A model generated the notes under the pieces. That model ran no database searches, was not told the origin of the DNA, and saw only the letters and a list, made by a program, of their open reading frames with translations. From Pseudomonadota bacterium (GTDB taxonomy: Bacteria; Pseudomonadota; Gammaproteobacteria; Burkholderiales; Sulfuriferulaceae), in the NCBI GenBank assembly GCA_021845925.1, contig JAJZUW010000004.1, positions 95,867-158,119 on the forward strand: a stretch of 62,253 bases of DNA, in the 5' to 3' direction. Positions 48,025-57,310 of the stretch are shown in pieces. The position numbers and the translations under genes were made by a program. Numbering within the stretch: the first letter of the stretch is position 1; each line of letters opens with the position of its first letter.

Positions 48025-50145
48025 ATGAAAATCAGCAAATCGTTTCAATTCGGCCGCCACACCGTCACCCTGGAGACGGGCGAAATCGCCCGTCAGGCCA
48101 GCGGCGCGGTACTGGTCAACATGGACGACACTGTGGTGCTGGTCACCGTGGTCGGCCAGAAATCGGTCAAAGCCGGCCAGGATTTTTTCCCGCTTACTGT
48201 TGATTATCAGGAAAAATCCTATGCTGCCGGACGCATCCCGGGTGGCTTTTTCAAACGTGAAGGCAAGCCATCCGAAAAGGAAACCCTCACGTCCCGTCTC
48301 ATTGATCGTCCGTTGCGCCCGCTGTTCCCGGAAGGCTTTTACAACGAAGTGCAGATTGTCGCTGCCGTGCTGTCCAGCAATCCGGAAATCGATTCCGATA
48401 TCCCAGCCCTGATTGGCGCCTCTGCTGCACTGGCCGTGTCCGGCATTCCGTTTGCCGGCCCGATCGGCGCCGCCCGCGTTGGCTTTGTCGACAACCAATA
48501 TGTGCTCAACCCGACCGCCAGCGAACTGACCAGGTCCGATCTTGATCTGGTCGTGGCTGGTACCGAACAGGCCGTCCTGATGGTCGAATCCGAAGCCCGT
48601 CAGCTGCCGGAAGACGTGATGCTGGGCGCGGTGGTTTTCGGCCACCAGCAAATGCAGGCCGCCATCACGGCCATCAACGAACTGGCAGACGAAGTGAATC
48701 CGGAACCCTGGGCCTGGCAGGCGCCCGCTGTCAACCAGGCACTGGCCGACCGGATCCGCGAAATCGCTGGTGAAGCACTGCAGCAAGCCTACAATCTGCG
48801 TCAGAAGCAGGAACGTTCGCAACAGGTGGACGCTGTCCGTCAAAAGGTGATAGAAGCCCTGGTCACACCGGACATGGACACCCTTGCAGTCAATGAAATC
48901 AACGATCTGTTCCACAACCTGGAAGCATCGATTGTCCGCGGACGCATCCTGAATGGCGAACCGCGCATCGACGGCCGCGACACTCGCACCGTCCGGCCGA
49001 TCAGCATCCGCACCGGCGTTCTGTCGCGCACCCACGGCTCGGCCCTGTTCACCCGCGGCGAAACCCAGGCACTGGTCGTTGCTACGCTGGGTACCGGTCG
49101 CGATGAACAAAAGATCGATGCCCTGCAAGGCGAATACAGCGACCGCTTCATGCTGCATTACAACATGCCTCCCTACGCAACCGGCGAAACCGGACGGGTT
49201 GGCACGCCAAAGCGTCGTGAAATCGGTCATGGCCGTCTTGCCAAGCGTGCACTGGCCGCCGTGCTGCCCAGCAAGGAAGAATTCGGCTACACCATGCGCG
49301 TGGTTTCCGAAATCACCGAATCAAATGGCTCTTCATCCATGGCATCGGTCTGTGGCGGCTGCCTGGCCCTGATGGATGCCGGCGTTCCGCTCAAGGCACA
49401 CGTGGCCGGCATTGCCATGGGCCTGATCAAGGAAGGCAACCGCTTTGCCGTGCTGACCGACATCCTGGGCGACGAAGATCACCTCGGCGACATGGACTTC
49501 AAGGTGGCCGGCACCGAAAACGGCGTCACCGCCCTGCAGATGGACATCAAGATCACCGGCATCACCAAGGAGATCATGAAGGCCGCTCTGGACCAGGCCA
49601 AATCCGGCCGCATGCACATCCTCGGCCTGATGAAAAACGCCGTGGATGCGCCGCGCCAGGAAATGTCGGCCTACGCGCCCCGCATCATTTCGATGAAGAT
49701 CAATCCGGAAAAAATTCGCGATGTCATCGGCAAGGGTGGCGCAGTCATCCGTGCCCTGACCGAAGAAACCGGCACACAAATCGACATTGATGAAGATGGC
49801 ACCGTCAAAATCGCCTGCACCAGCGCCGAGGCTGGCGAGGAAGCCAAACGCCGCATTGAGGCCATCACGGCCGAAGTGGAAGTTGGCAAAGCCTATCAGG
49901 GCACGGTGGTCAAACTGCTCGATTTCGGCGCCATCGTCAGCGTGCTGCCCGGCAAGGATGGCCTGCTGCACATTTCGCAGATTGCCAACGAGCGCGTCAA
50001 CGCAGTCAGCGACTATCTCAAGGAAGGCCAGCAGGTAACCGTGAAGGTTCTGGAAGCCGACGAGAAAGGCCGTCTGCGTCTGTCCATGAAGGCATTGCTG
50101 GAGCAACCTGCCCGCAGCGAAGAAGAAACCTCATCGCAACAGTAA
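48025..50145 (+). CDS. pnp: Polyribonucleotide nucleotidyltransferase (PNPase)
   Basis: This 706-residue phosphorolytic 3'-5' exoribonuclease is a core part of RNA turnover. Domain order is RNase PH-like, helical linker, second RNase PH-like ([21 protein letters not shown]), KH ([17 protein letters not shown]) and S1 ([20 protein letters not shown]), with a short Glu/Ser-rich tail. The ATG at 48025 has AAGGA five bases upstream; a second ATG at 48019 overlaps that site. A strong terminator follows. Confidence 0.98.
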   Translation: MKISKSFQFGRHTVTLETGEIARQASGAVLVNMDDTVVLVTVVGQKSVKAGQDFFPLTVDYQEKSYAAGRIPGGFFKREGKPSEKETLTSRLIDRPLRPLFPEGFYNEVQIVAAVLSSNPEIDSDIPALIGASAALAVSGIPFAGPIGAARVGFVDNQYVLNPTASELTRSDLDLVVAGTEQAVLMVESEARQLPEDVMLGAVVFGHQQMQAAITAINELADEVNPEPWAWQAPAVNQALADRIREIAGEALQQAYNLRQKQERSQQVDAVRQKVIEALVTPDMDTLAVNEINDLFHNLEASIVRGRILNGEPRIDGRDTRTVRPISIRTGVLSRTHGSALFTRGETQALVVATLGTGRDEQKIDALQGEYSDRFMLHYNMPPYATGETGRVGTPKRREIGHGRLAKRALAAVLPSKEEFGYTMRVVSEITESNGSSSMASVCGGCLALMDAGVPLKAHVAGIAMGLIKEGNRFAVLTDILGDEDHLGDMDFKVAGTENGVTALQMDIKITGITKEIMKAALDQAKSGRMHILGLMKNAVDAPRQEMSAYAPRIISMKINPEKIRDVIGKGGAVIRALTEETGTQIDIDEDGTVKIACTSAEAGEEAKRRIEAITAEVEVGKAYQGTVVKLLDFGAIVSVLPGKDGLLHISQIANERVNAVSDYLKEGQQVTVKVLEADEKGRLRLSMKALLEQPARSEEETSSQQ

Positions 50146-50188
50146 GGCTTGTCAGCGGGCAGACGCCGTGTCCTGCCCGCACAGCATG

Positions 50189-50224
50189 AAAAAAGGTGGT
50201 TTCCGTTCAGGAACCACCTTTTTT
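50189..50224. terminator. Rho-independent terminator after pnp
   Basis: AAAAGGTGGTT(T)CC pairs with GGAACCACCTTTT around a GTTCA loop and is followed by a run of T (TTTTTT). The A-run on the left side means it can also serve as terminator for the convergent minus-strand gene ending at 50265. Confidence 0.93.
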
Positions 50225-50264
50225 ACTGGCCCGTTATCCTGCCGGACAACAGAAAGCGGACATG

Positions 50265-50693
50265 TCAGCCGGCAGCGCCGCCCAGAAACCCTTCCCACCA
50301 CTTCTTCCGGTTATTCGGCACCACGGAGACTTCGAGCGACTCCGGCGGAACCTGACTCATGATCCAGCCGGGCAAAACCCTGGTCTTGCTGGAACCACAG
50401 GACACACCAAGATTGTGGGGGTCATAGATCACGACAAAGGTCGGTCGTTCGACATCATCCGCATACACGATGCCGCAGTATTTCTCTTCGTGTTCCCGGT
50501 GCAGCAATGCATCAATCCGGGTCACGAATTCATTGACCTGTGCGGCAGTCGATACTGCTTCGGGTACCGGCTGACCTACCGCATACAGATACCAGCCTGC
50601 CGAAGCATCGATCCTGGGCCAGAATGCCGCCAGCTGATCCCATGACAGCAGACTGTACAACAGTCCGTCCAGCTTGCCACGAAATGCGCTCAT
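50265..50693 (-). CDS. Conserved-looking hypothetical protein, 142 residues
   Basis: I do not recognise a named family. The 142-residue protein is soluble, with no signal peptide or membrane helix, rich in Trp and aromatic residues (LLYSLLSWDQLAAFWPRIDASAGWYLY in the first third ends the first helix pair). It has mixed alpha/beta character (YCGIVYADDVERPTFVVIYDPHNLG). A strong GGAGGAG lies upstream of the ATG at 50693, so it is well translated. It is downstream of dksA on the same strand, 70 bp away, and shares the pnp terminator. A housekeeping role linked to dksA is only a guess. Confidence 0.8.
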   Translation of the reverse strand: MSAFRGKLDGLLYSLLSWDQLAAFWPRIDASAGWYLYAVGQPVPEAVSTAAQVNEFVTRIDALLHREHEEKYCGIVYADDVERPTFVVIYDPHNLGVSCGSSKTRVLPGWIMSQVPPESLEVSVVPNNRKKWWEGFLGGAAG

Positions 50694-50763
50694 GTTTCTC
50701 CTCCGCGCTGTTCATGTCTGTTACCGTATCTGGCCGGTGACGGCCAGACCGTGCGCTTGCCGA

Positions 50764-51186
50764 CTAGCGGGCAACCTGACGCTCGCGAAACTCGTCCAGC
50801 GTCTTGCAATCGATGCACAGGGTGGCTGTTGGCCGTGCCTCGAGACGCTTGAGGCCGATTTCGACACCACATGCCTCGCAATATCCGTACTCTTCGTGAT
50901 CGATACGCGATACGGTTTCCTCGATTTTCTTGATCAGCTTGCGTTCACGATCACGGTTGCGCAGTTCGAGGGCCATGTCGGATTCCTGACTAGCCCGATC
51001 ATTGGGGTCAGCAAACAAGGTGGCATCTTCCTGCATGGCATGGATGGTGCCATCGATATCATCGGAAAGCTCTGCTTTCCACGCTTCCAGAATTTTGCGA
51101 AAATGCGCGAGCTGCGCCGGATTCATGTACTCCTCGTCGGGCTTGGGCTCATACGGGGTAAATTTGGTAAACTCTGCTGCCGTCAT
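50764..51186 (-). CDS. dksA: RNA polymerase-binding transcription factor DksA
   Basis: This 140-residue protein works with ppGpp on RNA polymerase in the stringent response. It has the long coiled coil with the conserved tip (ADPNDRASQESD), and a C-terminal four-cysteine zinc finger (YGYCEACG ... CIDCK). I prefer the ATG at 51186 with GGAAG upstream; a GTG at 51198 would add four residues. It is divergent from the HAD phosphatase gene across about 95 bp. Confidence 0.96.
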   Translation of the reverse strand: MTAAEFTKFTPYEPKPDEEYMNPAQLAHFRKILEAWKAELSDDIDGTIHAMQEDATLFADPNDRASQESDMALELRNRDRERKLIKKIEETVSRIDHEEYGYCEACGVEIGLKRLEARPTATLCIDCKTLDEFRERQVAR

Positions 51187-51281
51187 GTTGTATGTCACTT
51201 CCGAGTGTGAACTGAAAAAACCTGAAGCCGCAGCCTCAAAACAGACTTAATAGCAGAAATATCCAAAGAGAGCAACCCATC

Positions 51282-52052
51282 ATGCCAAAGACACCCCTGA
51301 CTTCCCTCCTGTTTGATGTTGACGGAACCCTTGCCGACACCGAACGGGATGGCCACCGGCCAGCTTTCAATGCAGCGTTTCGCGAATTCGGCCTCGACTG
51401 GCACTGGGACGTCGAGCTGTATGGCAAGCTGCTGGAAGTCACCGGCGGCAAAGAACGCATTCGTCATTATGTCGATCACTGGTTGCCCGGCTGGACTCGC
51501 CCGGCTGCCTTTGATGACCTGGTCGTGCAATTGCACAAGGCCAAAACCCGGCACTACACGGAACTGCTCCAGCAGGGCGGCATTCCCTTGCGACCGGGTG
51601 TTGCCAGGCTGATCAGTGAAGCCAGGGCTGCCGGACTGCGCCTGGCCATTGCCACCACCACCACACCGGAAAACGTGACCGCATTGCTGCAATACAGCAT
51701 GGCTCCCGATGCCGCCGACTGGTTTGAAGTCATCGCTGCCGGCGATGTGGTCCCTGCCAAGAAACCGGCACCGGACATTTATCTCTGGGCAATGGAACGC
51801 ATGAATGTGGAAGCCGGAGCCTGCCTGGCCTTTGAAGATTCGTCCAACGGCATCCGTTCAAGCCATGCCGCCGGACTTGCAACGATCGTGACCATCAACG
51901 ATTACACGGCTGACCACGATTTCAGCCAGGCAGCGCTGGTTGTCAGCGACCTCGGCGAGCCGTCCGCCCCGCCGGATGTGCTGGCCGGCAGTCTGCACGA
52001 CCAGCCGCTGGTGAACCTGGCCCTGCTGCACAGACTGCATGCCGGCCTATGA
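51282..52052 (+). CDS. CbbY-like HAD phosphatase
   Basis: This 256-residue haloacid-dehalogenase hydrolase of subfamily IA has the nucleophile motif FDVDGTLADTE, an alpha-helical cap (LYGKLLEVTGGKERI), Thr of ATTTTPENV (motif II), Lys of PAKKPAPDIY (motif III) and FEDSSNGIRSS (motif IV). The cap and motif spacing resemble CbbY, a xylulose-1,5-bisphosphate phosphatase that protects Rubisco, but no Rubisco or Calvin-cycle genes are in view, so another sugar phosphate may be the substrate. Its stop overlaps the 3' end of the convergent EncFtn gene by six bases. Confidence 0.88.
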   Translation: MPKTPLTSLLFDVDGTLADTERDGHRPAFNAAFREFGLDWHWDVELYGKLLEVTGGKERIRHYVDHWLPGWTRPAAFDDLVVQLHKAKTRHYTELLQQGGIPLRPGVARLISEARAAGLRLAIATTTTPENVTALLQYSMAPDAADWFEVIAAGDVVPAKKPAPDIYLWAMERMNVEAGACLAFEDSSNGIRSSHAAGLATIVTINDYTADHDFSQAALVVSDLGEPSAPPDVLAGSLHDQPLVNLALLHRLHAGL

Positions 52053-52346
52053 TTCGTGATGCTGACCGGCAATCCTGCCTTCCCTGAACAGGGAATCGCG
52101 CAACTCGTGATCGAAAACCGGATCATGGCGGCGAATCCATTCCAGCACCATCGCCGCATGTTCCTTTTCCTCATCGCGGTTGTGCGCCAAAATGGCCTTC
52201 AGCTCCGGATCTTCGCAGGCATCGACGCGCTGGTTGTACCAGTCAACCGCTTCCAGTTCTTCCATCAGGGAGGCAATCGCCCGATGCATGTCCAGCGTAT
52301 CCGCGCTTAACTTCTCAATCGGTTCATGATAACCTTCGCTGGCCAT
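52047..52346 (-). CDS. Encapsulin-type ferritin (EncFtn) without targeting peptide
   Basis: This 99-residue two-helix ferritin-like protein matches the EncFtn family. In that family monomers dimerise to build the di-iron ferroxidase site and assemble into annular decamers. Metal-site residues are visible: ELEAVDWY (E30/E32 and Y37) and the EEKEH stretch (E59-H63). Members usually end in a Gly/Ser/Leu-rich encapsulin-loading peptide; here the protein stops at IAGQHHES soon after the second helix, and no encapsulin gene is present in this window. AGGA seven bases before the ATG supports the start. It is divergent from a flavin reductase across 84 bp. Confidence 0.88.
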   Translation of the reverse strand: MASEGYHEPIEKLSADTLDMHRAIASLMEELEAVDWYNQRVDACEDPELKAILAHNRDEEKEHAAMVLEWIRRHDPVFDHELRDSLFREGRIAGQHHES

Positions 52347-52430
52347 ATACTATCCTTTCCTCACAGACTCTGATCAGCGCGGCCGGTCGTCATGGGCCAC
52401 CAGCACCGTGCACCCCCGCATTCCGTACTC

Positions 52431-53120
52431 ATGCACATTGCCATTATCGAATCCATCACGCCGGTCACACCGACCATCCGAATCTTTCAGCTGACTTGTG
52501 CAGACGCTTCATTCTACCGGCTTGCCGGTCAATGGATCAACGTCAGCCGCGAGATGGATGGCGAAACCGTCACCGCCAGTTTTTCAGTGGCTTCTTCACC
52601 GGCAAGCCCGAACCAGATCGAACTGGCAATCCGCTACAGCAATCAGCATGCGCTGACCCGCTGGTTGCACGAATCGGCCAGGCCAGGTGACCGTCTGCGC
52701 ATCAGCAATGGCCAGGGTAACTTCATCTGGCACCCGGACATGCCGGAACCATTGCTGCTGATCGGTGCGGGCACCGGCATCGCGCCATTGATGAGTATCT
52801 TCCGTCTGGCGGCAGCCAAACGGAAACCCGCCACCATGCTGTACAGCATCACCAGCCAGCAGGAATACCTCTACCGCAAGGAACTTGCCGCTCTGGGTAA
52901 CGGCGACACCATCCGGCACATCACGACCCTGACCCGTCCCGATCCGGCATGGCAAGGCAAGACCGGCCGCATCAATCGCGAACTGTTGCGCGAAGCCGGT
53001 GCAGGCCCGAGCACCCGCTGCTATCTGTGTGGACCGCGCGAAATGGTGGATGATCTGGCTGCCGCCCTGCCGGAACTGGGTGTTCCCGAGAACAACATCA
53101 TTTTTGAAAAGTGGTGGTAG
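52431..53120 (+). CDS. NAD(P)H-flavin / ferredoxin-type oxidoreductase
   Basis: This 229-residue protein has the FAD-binding (AGQWINVSREMDG, TASFSVASSP) and NAD(P)-binding (LLLIGAGTGIAPLMSIF, CGPREMVDD) halves of the ferredoxin-NADP reductase superfamily. It lacks a [2Fe-2S] domain, so it would act as a stand-alone flavin reductase or pass electrons to a separate carrier. The ATG at 52431 begins the beta-barrel domain; an upstream start at 52392 adds a His/Pro-rich leader. Its position divergent from EncFtn suggests a possible role in ferric-iron reduction, which is an inference. Confidence 0.85.
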   Translation: MHIAIIESITPVTPTIRIFQLTCADASFYRLAGQWINVSREMDGETVTASFSVASSPASPNQIELAIRYSNQHALTRWLHESARPGDRLRISNGQGNFIWHPDMPEPLLLIGAGTGIAPLMSIFRLAAAKRKPATMLYSITSQQEYLYRKELAALGNGDTIRHITTLTRPDPAWQGKTGRINRELLREAGAGPSTRCYLCGPREMVDDLAAALPELGVPENNIIFEKWW

Positions 53121-53144
53121 GCGGAAACCGGTAACAGTACCGGC

Positions 53145-54569
53145 TCACTGCCCGGCTGCCGATTCCGGATCAGACCCGTCTTCGGTCGCTGAAGCCTGTT
53201 CCTGACCGACGGCGGGTTCCTGGCGGTCGTCCTGATCAGACCGACGGACTGGTGGACGGAACAGGGCAGCCACTTCACGCTCGCGACCGGCACGCGCCGG
53301 TACTGCAAGCATGCCGGCCAGACCGGCGGCGGCCGGAGCCGCGCTGCGAACCGGGGCCGGTCTTGCCGGCCTGTCCACCGCGCTGGTTTCGACAGGCGAA
53401 CGTGGCGAGACAGCTGCCGGCGCCTTCTGCACGACTTCGACAGGCGGCGCTTCGGACACGATGCGGGTATTGAGCAATTTTTCAATGTCGGCCAGCAGAC
53501 GCATTTCGTCCGGCGCAACCAGGGAGAGCGCTTCGCCTGCCGCGCCAGCCCGGCCGGTACGGCCGATGCGATGAACGTAATCTTCTGCGGCGCGCGGCAA
53601 ATCGTAGTTGATCACCACCGGCAACTGTTCGATGTCAATACCGCGGGCAGCCACATCGGTGGCGACCAGCACGCGAATCTCGCCTTTCTTGAACTGGTCG
53701 AGCGCTTCGACACGTGCCTGCTGGGTTTTTCCACCATGAATGGCATTGGCCGGAATCCCACTGCGCCCCAAGTGCTGGGCCAGCCGGTTGGCGCCCAGCT
53801 TGGTGCCACAAAACACCAGAACCTGACGAAGATCGCGCTGCCGGATAATGCTGGTCAGCACGGCGTGTTTCTGTTCCTTGTCCACCGGATGGACACGCTG
53901 GACCACAGTTTCTGCCGCCGTGTTTCGTCGGGCCACCTCGATCAGGCGCGGTTCGCGCATGATGGTATCGGCCAGCTTGCGGATTTCCGGTGAAAACGTG
54001 GCAGAAAACATCATGTTCTGCCGATTTTCCGGCAACAGTTCGATGATGCGGCGCAAGTCCGGCAAAAAGCCCATATCCAGCATCCGGTCGGCTTCATCCA
54101 GGATCATGATCCTGACCTGCGACAGATCCAGCGTGCGGTTCTGGACATGATCGAGCAAACGTCCCGGAGTGGCCACCAGAATGTCCACCCCGGCGCGCAA
54201 TGCCTCGATCTGCGGATTCATGTTCACACCGCCATAGATCACGGCAACGCGTAACGGAAGCCGCTTGCCGTACTTCTGCACGCTTTCGCCAACCTGCATG
54301 GCCAGTTCACGCGTGGGGGCAAGAATCAGGGCACGAACCGGATGACGGGCTGGCGACAGGCTGGTGGTGGCGAACGGCGCCAGCCGGCTCAGCATAGGCA
54401 AGGTAAACCCTGCCGTCTTGCCGGTGCCGGTTTGCGCGCCCGCCATGATATCGCATCCGGTCAATGCGACCGGGATCACCTGGGTCTGCACGGGCGTCGG
54501 ATCGCGGTAACCGCATTCCTCCAGCGCCTGCAAAACCTCTGCGACCAGTCCGAGATCAGAAAAACCCAT
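53145..54569 (-). CDS. rhlE: DEAD-box RNA helicase RhlE
   Basis: This 474-residue ATP-dependent RNA helicase has all core motifs: AQTGTGKT, PTRELAMQ, TPGRLLDH, DEAD, SATF, and HRIGRTGR. The N-terminal Q-motif region (YRDPTPVQTQVIP) is also intact. The C-terminal 100 residues are a low-complexity Ala/Pro/Arg/Val-rich tail typical of RhlE-type proteins and probably bind RNA non-specifically. It is a lone minus-strand gene, convergent with the flavin reductase and divergent from the TolC-type operon. Confidence 0.94.
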   Translation of the reverse strand: MGFSDLGLVAEVLQALEECGYRDPTPVQTQVIPVALTGCDIMAGAQTGTGKTAGFTLPMLSRLAPFATTSLSPARHPVRALILAPTRELAMQVGESVQKYGKRLPLRVAVIYGGVNMNPQIEALRAGVDILVATPGRLLDHVQNRTLDLSQVRIMILDEADRMLDMGFLPDLRRIIELLPENRQNMMFSATFSPEIRKLADTIMREPRLIEVARRNTAAETVVQRVHPVDKEQKHAVLTSIIRQRDLRQVLVFCGTKLGANRLAQHLGRSGIPANAIHGGKTQQARVEALDQFKKGEIRVLVATDVAARGIDIEQLPVVINYDLPRAAEDYVHRIGRTGRAGAAGEALSLVAPDEMRLLADIEKLLNTRIVSEAPPVEVVQKAPAAVSPRSPVETSAVDRPARPAPVRSAAPAAAGLAGMLAVPARAGREREVAALFRPPVRRSDQDDRQEPAVGQEQASATEDGSDPESAAGQ

Positions 54570-54666
54570 GCAAACTCCAGCCTGAACAATGCCGGTATTC
54601 TACAGCATTACCGGTTACACGCCCGGTCTGTACGGACTTTTTGTCATCAATCCCTGCAAAAATGGG

Positions 54667-54695
54667 TTTTCACAAAATGAATTTCACTATATAAT
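54667..54695 (+). promoter_or_regulatory. Sigma70 promoter of the TolC-adaptor-RND operon
   Basis: TTTTCA (54667-54672) and a perfect TATAAT (54690-54695) are 17 bases apart. The surrounding 54680-54735 stretch is strongly AT-rich. The predicted start near 54702 leaves a leader of about 105 bases before the preferred ATG at 54807. Confidence 0.65.
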
Positions 54696-54806
54696 TAAAA
54701 ACTAATATTCTAACTTTTTACTAAAGAAACAATGTTTTGCAAAAAAATTGGCTTTGCTGCTAACATCCATCAGAAAGTCATGACACAACCACAACAAGGT
54801 CAACAG

Positions 54807-56189
54807 ATGATGTTCCGCCCGCTCATGCGCCGGCTGGTTCCGGCGATAATGGCAGCTCTTGCCTCGCAAGCCGCGCTGTCCGCACCGCTTACCTTTTCCC
54901 AATGCGTCAGCATCGCGCTGCAACAGAACCCCGACATTGCCGACAGCACCGAACAGGTCAATGCAGCCAAAGCCGGCCTGCGCCAGGCCAATGGTTACCG
55001 GATGCCCAAGCTGACCGCCTCCCTGATCGGCACCGAAACCAATGATGCCCTGAATGCATTCGGGCTCAAGCTGGCACAACGCGGCGCGACTTTCAACGAC
55101 TTCGGCGCCAGTCAGTTCACTGGCCCCGGTGCCCTGTCCATTGCACCGGCAAACCTCAATTACCCCGGCGTGGTGCACAATTTCGACACGCGTGTCGAAC
55201 TGGACATTCCGGTTTACACCGGCGGCATGATCGATGGCGGCATCCGCCAGGCCCGCGAATACATCGCCGCAGCCGAAAACGGCGACAAGGCTGCCCGCCA
55301 GCAAGTCATTTTCAACCTTCTGCAGGCATGGGAAGGCGTCAATGCTGCTCGTGCCTATCTCGATGTCGCCCGCCAGGCCGAGACAGCCTCGCGTTCCATG
55401 TTGACCATGATGCAGAATATGGCCAAGGGTGGAACCGTGGTTAAAAGCGACCTGCTGCTGGCCCAGGTCAGACTGCAGGATGTTCTGGTCCAGAAAACCC
55501 AGGCCGAGAATGCAGTTGCAGGCGCGCTCGACCAGTTGCACATGCTGATGGGCATCCCACTGGACCAGTCGCTTGACGTGGGCCCGGAAGTGAACGTCAG
55601 CCCCGTCACCACCCCTCTGATCGATCTCCAGCGCGCCGCTCAGGAAAACAACCCGGGAATCATTGCGTTGCGCCACCAGGCGGCAGCCGACTCTGCCAGC
55701 ATCGAGATGGCCCGTTCAGCCCGCCTGCCGCAGGTTGGCCTGATGGTCCGCCAGGACTGGAATGATCCGAACCTCGGGTTTTCCAGCAATTCATGGACCA
55801 TCGGCGGCAATGTGAGCTGGACTGCGTTCGATGGCGGCATTACCCGCGGCAAGATCGACCAGGCCGAGGCATCGCACAACCAGGCGCTGGCCAGGCTTGC
55901 ACGTGCGGAAGCCGGTGTCGCCATGCAGGTTGCCGATGCGCGACGCAAAGCGGCCGAAGCCGAACAACGTCTGACAGAACGGGAAATGGCTGTCACCCAG
56001 GTTGAAGAAGCGGCACGTCTGGTCAACAAGCGCTATGCCGGCGGCGTTGCCACCATCACAGAACAACTGGGCGCACAGGCCGAACTGGACAAGGCACGGG
56101 CAGATGTCGTGGCTGCCCGCTACGATCTTGCCGTGCAACGCGCCCGACTGAAACTGACAACCGGTCAGCTTGACCCCGATTCGCTTTGA
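54807..56189 (+). CDS. TolC-family outer-membrane efflux protein
   Basis: This 460-residue outer-membrane factor has a Sec signal peptide ending in ALSA and no lipobox. The OMF repeats are clear (LTFSQCVSIALQQNPDIA at the mature N-terminus; LARAEAGVAMQVADARRKAAEAEQRL in the second coiled coil). I chose the ATG at 54807 because AAGG lies seven bases upstream and it starts the signal peptide; in-frame ATGs at 54780 and earlier add polar residues. It is the first gene of an operon with an adaptor and an RND permease. Confidence 0.9.
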   Translation: MMFRPLMRRLVPAIMAALASQAALSAPLTFSQCVSIALQQNPDIADSTEQVNAAKAGLRQANGYRMPKLTASLIGTETNDALNAFGLKLAQRGATFNDFGASQFTGPGALSIAPANLNYPGVVHNFDTRVELDIPVYTGGMIDGGIRQAREYIAAAENGDKAARQQVIFNLLQAWEGVNAARAYLDVARQAETASRSMLTMMQNMAKGGTVVKSDLLLAQVRLQDVLVQKTQAENAVAGALDQLHMLMGIPLDQSLDVGPEVNVSPVTTPLIDLQRAAQENNPGIIALRHQAAADSASIEMARSARLPQVGLMVRQDWNDPNLGFSSNSWTIGGNVSWTAFDGGITRGKIDQAEASHNQALARLARAEAGVAMQVADARRKAAEAEQRLTEREMAVTQVEEAARLVNKRYAGGVATITEQLGAQAELDKARADVVAARYDLAVQRARLKLTTGQLDPDSL

Positions 56190-56221
56190 ACCAGAACACA
56201 AACCGATTTCAGGAGCCTCCC

Positions 56222-57310
56222 GTGAGAAATCCGTCGATTCGTCCATTGCTGCTCGCCCTGGCTTTGCCATTTGTCCTGGCAGCCTGCCATCACGCCGACA
56301 GCCCTGTCACCGGCCAGAATACCGATGCCGGCACTGTTGCCGCCGAAGTGATGACGGTATCCCGGTCAAACCAGGCGGAAACCGCCTCTTTTCCGGGCAC
56401 GGTCAATGCCATCCAGCAAATCCAGGTGGCTTCGCGCATCATGGGTTATGTTCGTGCGATTCATGTGGATACCGGTGAAACCGTCAAACGGGGTCAACTG
56501 CTGGTCACCATCGATCCCAGCGATATCCAGGGACAAGTGAGCATGGCCAGCGCCGCCCTCGCGCAGGCGGAAGCCGCACTGGCCGACGCCAGAACCGATT
56601 ACGAACGCTTTGGCGAACTCTATCGCGAAGAAGCGATTCCCAAGGCTCAGTGGGACAAGATCCGGCTGCAATATGCCGTGGCCCAGCAACAGGTCAACGC
56701 CGCCCGTGCCAGCCATGCCACCGCAGAAGCCCAGATGAGCTATGCTGCCATCCGGGCGCCATTTTCCGGCGTGATCACCCAGCGCATGACCAGCCAGGGC
56801 GCGCTGGCGGCCCCTGGCCAGCCGTTGCTGATGCTGGTCAATCCGGAGCACCTCGATGTGCAGACCCAGGTGCCCGAAGATGTGTTCGGTAAACTCCGCA
56901 CCGGCGAAAAGGTCGCCATGCGCATTGAAAACCGCGACGTGACCGGCCACATCACCGCTCTGGTCAGTGCAGCCGATCCAGCGACCCATACCCACCTGGT
57001 CAAGATTTCATTGCCCGAACAGCAGACATTTGACAGCGGACAGTTTGTCCAGGTCAATTTCATGACTGGCGAGGCCAAAGGCTTGCGCATTCCGGACAGC
57101 GCCATTGTCATTCGCGCCGGCATTCCAGGCGTATTCATCGTCGACCGCCATGACACCGCCCATTTCCGGATGATCCGTACCGGCGAATCCGCCAGTGGCA
57201 TGACTGTCATTACCGCCGGTCTGACAACCGGAGAACGGATTGTCACCCACCCGGCTGTCAGCCTGGCAACCGGCGATCACATCAACGCCACAGGGGCTGG
57301 CAATGTCTGA
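56222..57310 (+). CDS. RND periplasmic adaptor lipoprotein
   Basis: This 362-residue membrane-fusion protein has a lipoprotein signal (PLLLALALPFVLAAC; lipobox LAAC). The barrel-sandwich half-motifs (VASRIMGYVRAIHVDTGETV and YAAIRAPFSGVITQRMTSQG) bracket a short helical hairpin. I prefer the GTG at 56222, with AGGAG six bases upstream, over a TTG at 56186 that overlaps the previous stop. Its 3' end overlaps the permease gene by eight bases. Confidence 0.9.
   Translation: MRNPSIRPLLLALALPFVLAACHHADSPVTGQNTDAGTVAAEVMTVSRSNQAETASFPGTVNAIQQIQVASRIMGYVRAIHVDTGETVKRGQLLVTIDPSDIQGQVSMASAALAQAEAALADARTDYERFGELYREEAIPKAQWDKIRLQYAVAQQQVNAARASHATAEAQMSYAAIRAPFSGVITQRMTSQGALAAPGQPLLMLVNPEHLDVQTQVPEDVFGKLRTGEKVAMRIENRDVTGHITALVSAADPATHTHLVKISLPEQQTFDSGQFVQVNFMTGEAKGLRIPDSAIVIRAGIPGVFIVDRHDTAHFRMIRTGESASGMTVITAGLTTGERIVTHPAVSLATGDHINATGAGNV

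Noticed and set aside
48013-49230. 405-codon minus-strand frame antisense to pnp
   Set aside because: pnp is unambiguous on the plus strand; the antisense product has no family features.
52047-54569. Encapsulin shell gene near EncFtn
   Set aside because: None of the neighbouring proteins has the HK97-like encapsulin sequence; all are assigned to other families.
54702-55676. 324-codon minus-strand frame antisense to the TolC-type gene
   Set aside because: It is a shadow of a clearly real gene with signal peptide and OMF motifs, and has no recognisable domain or ribosome-binding site.
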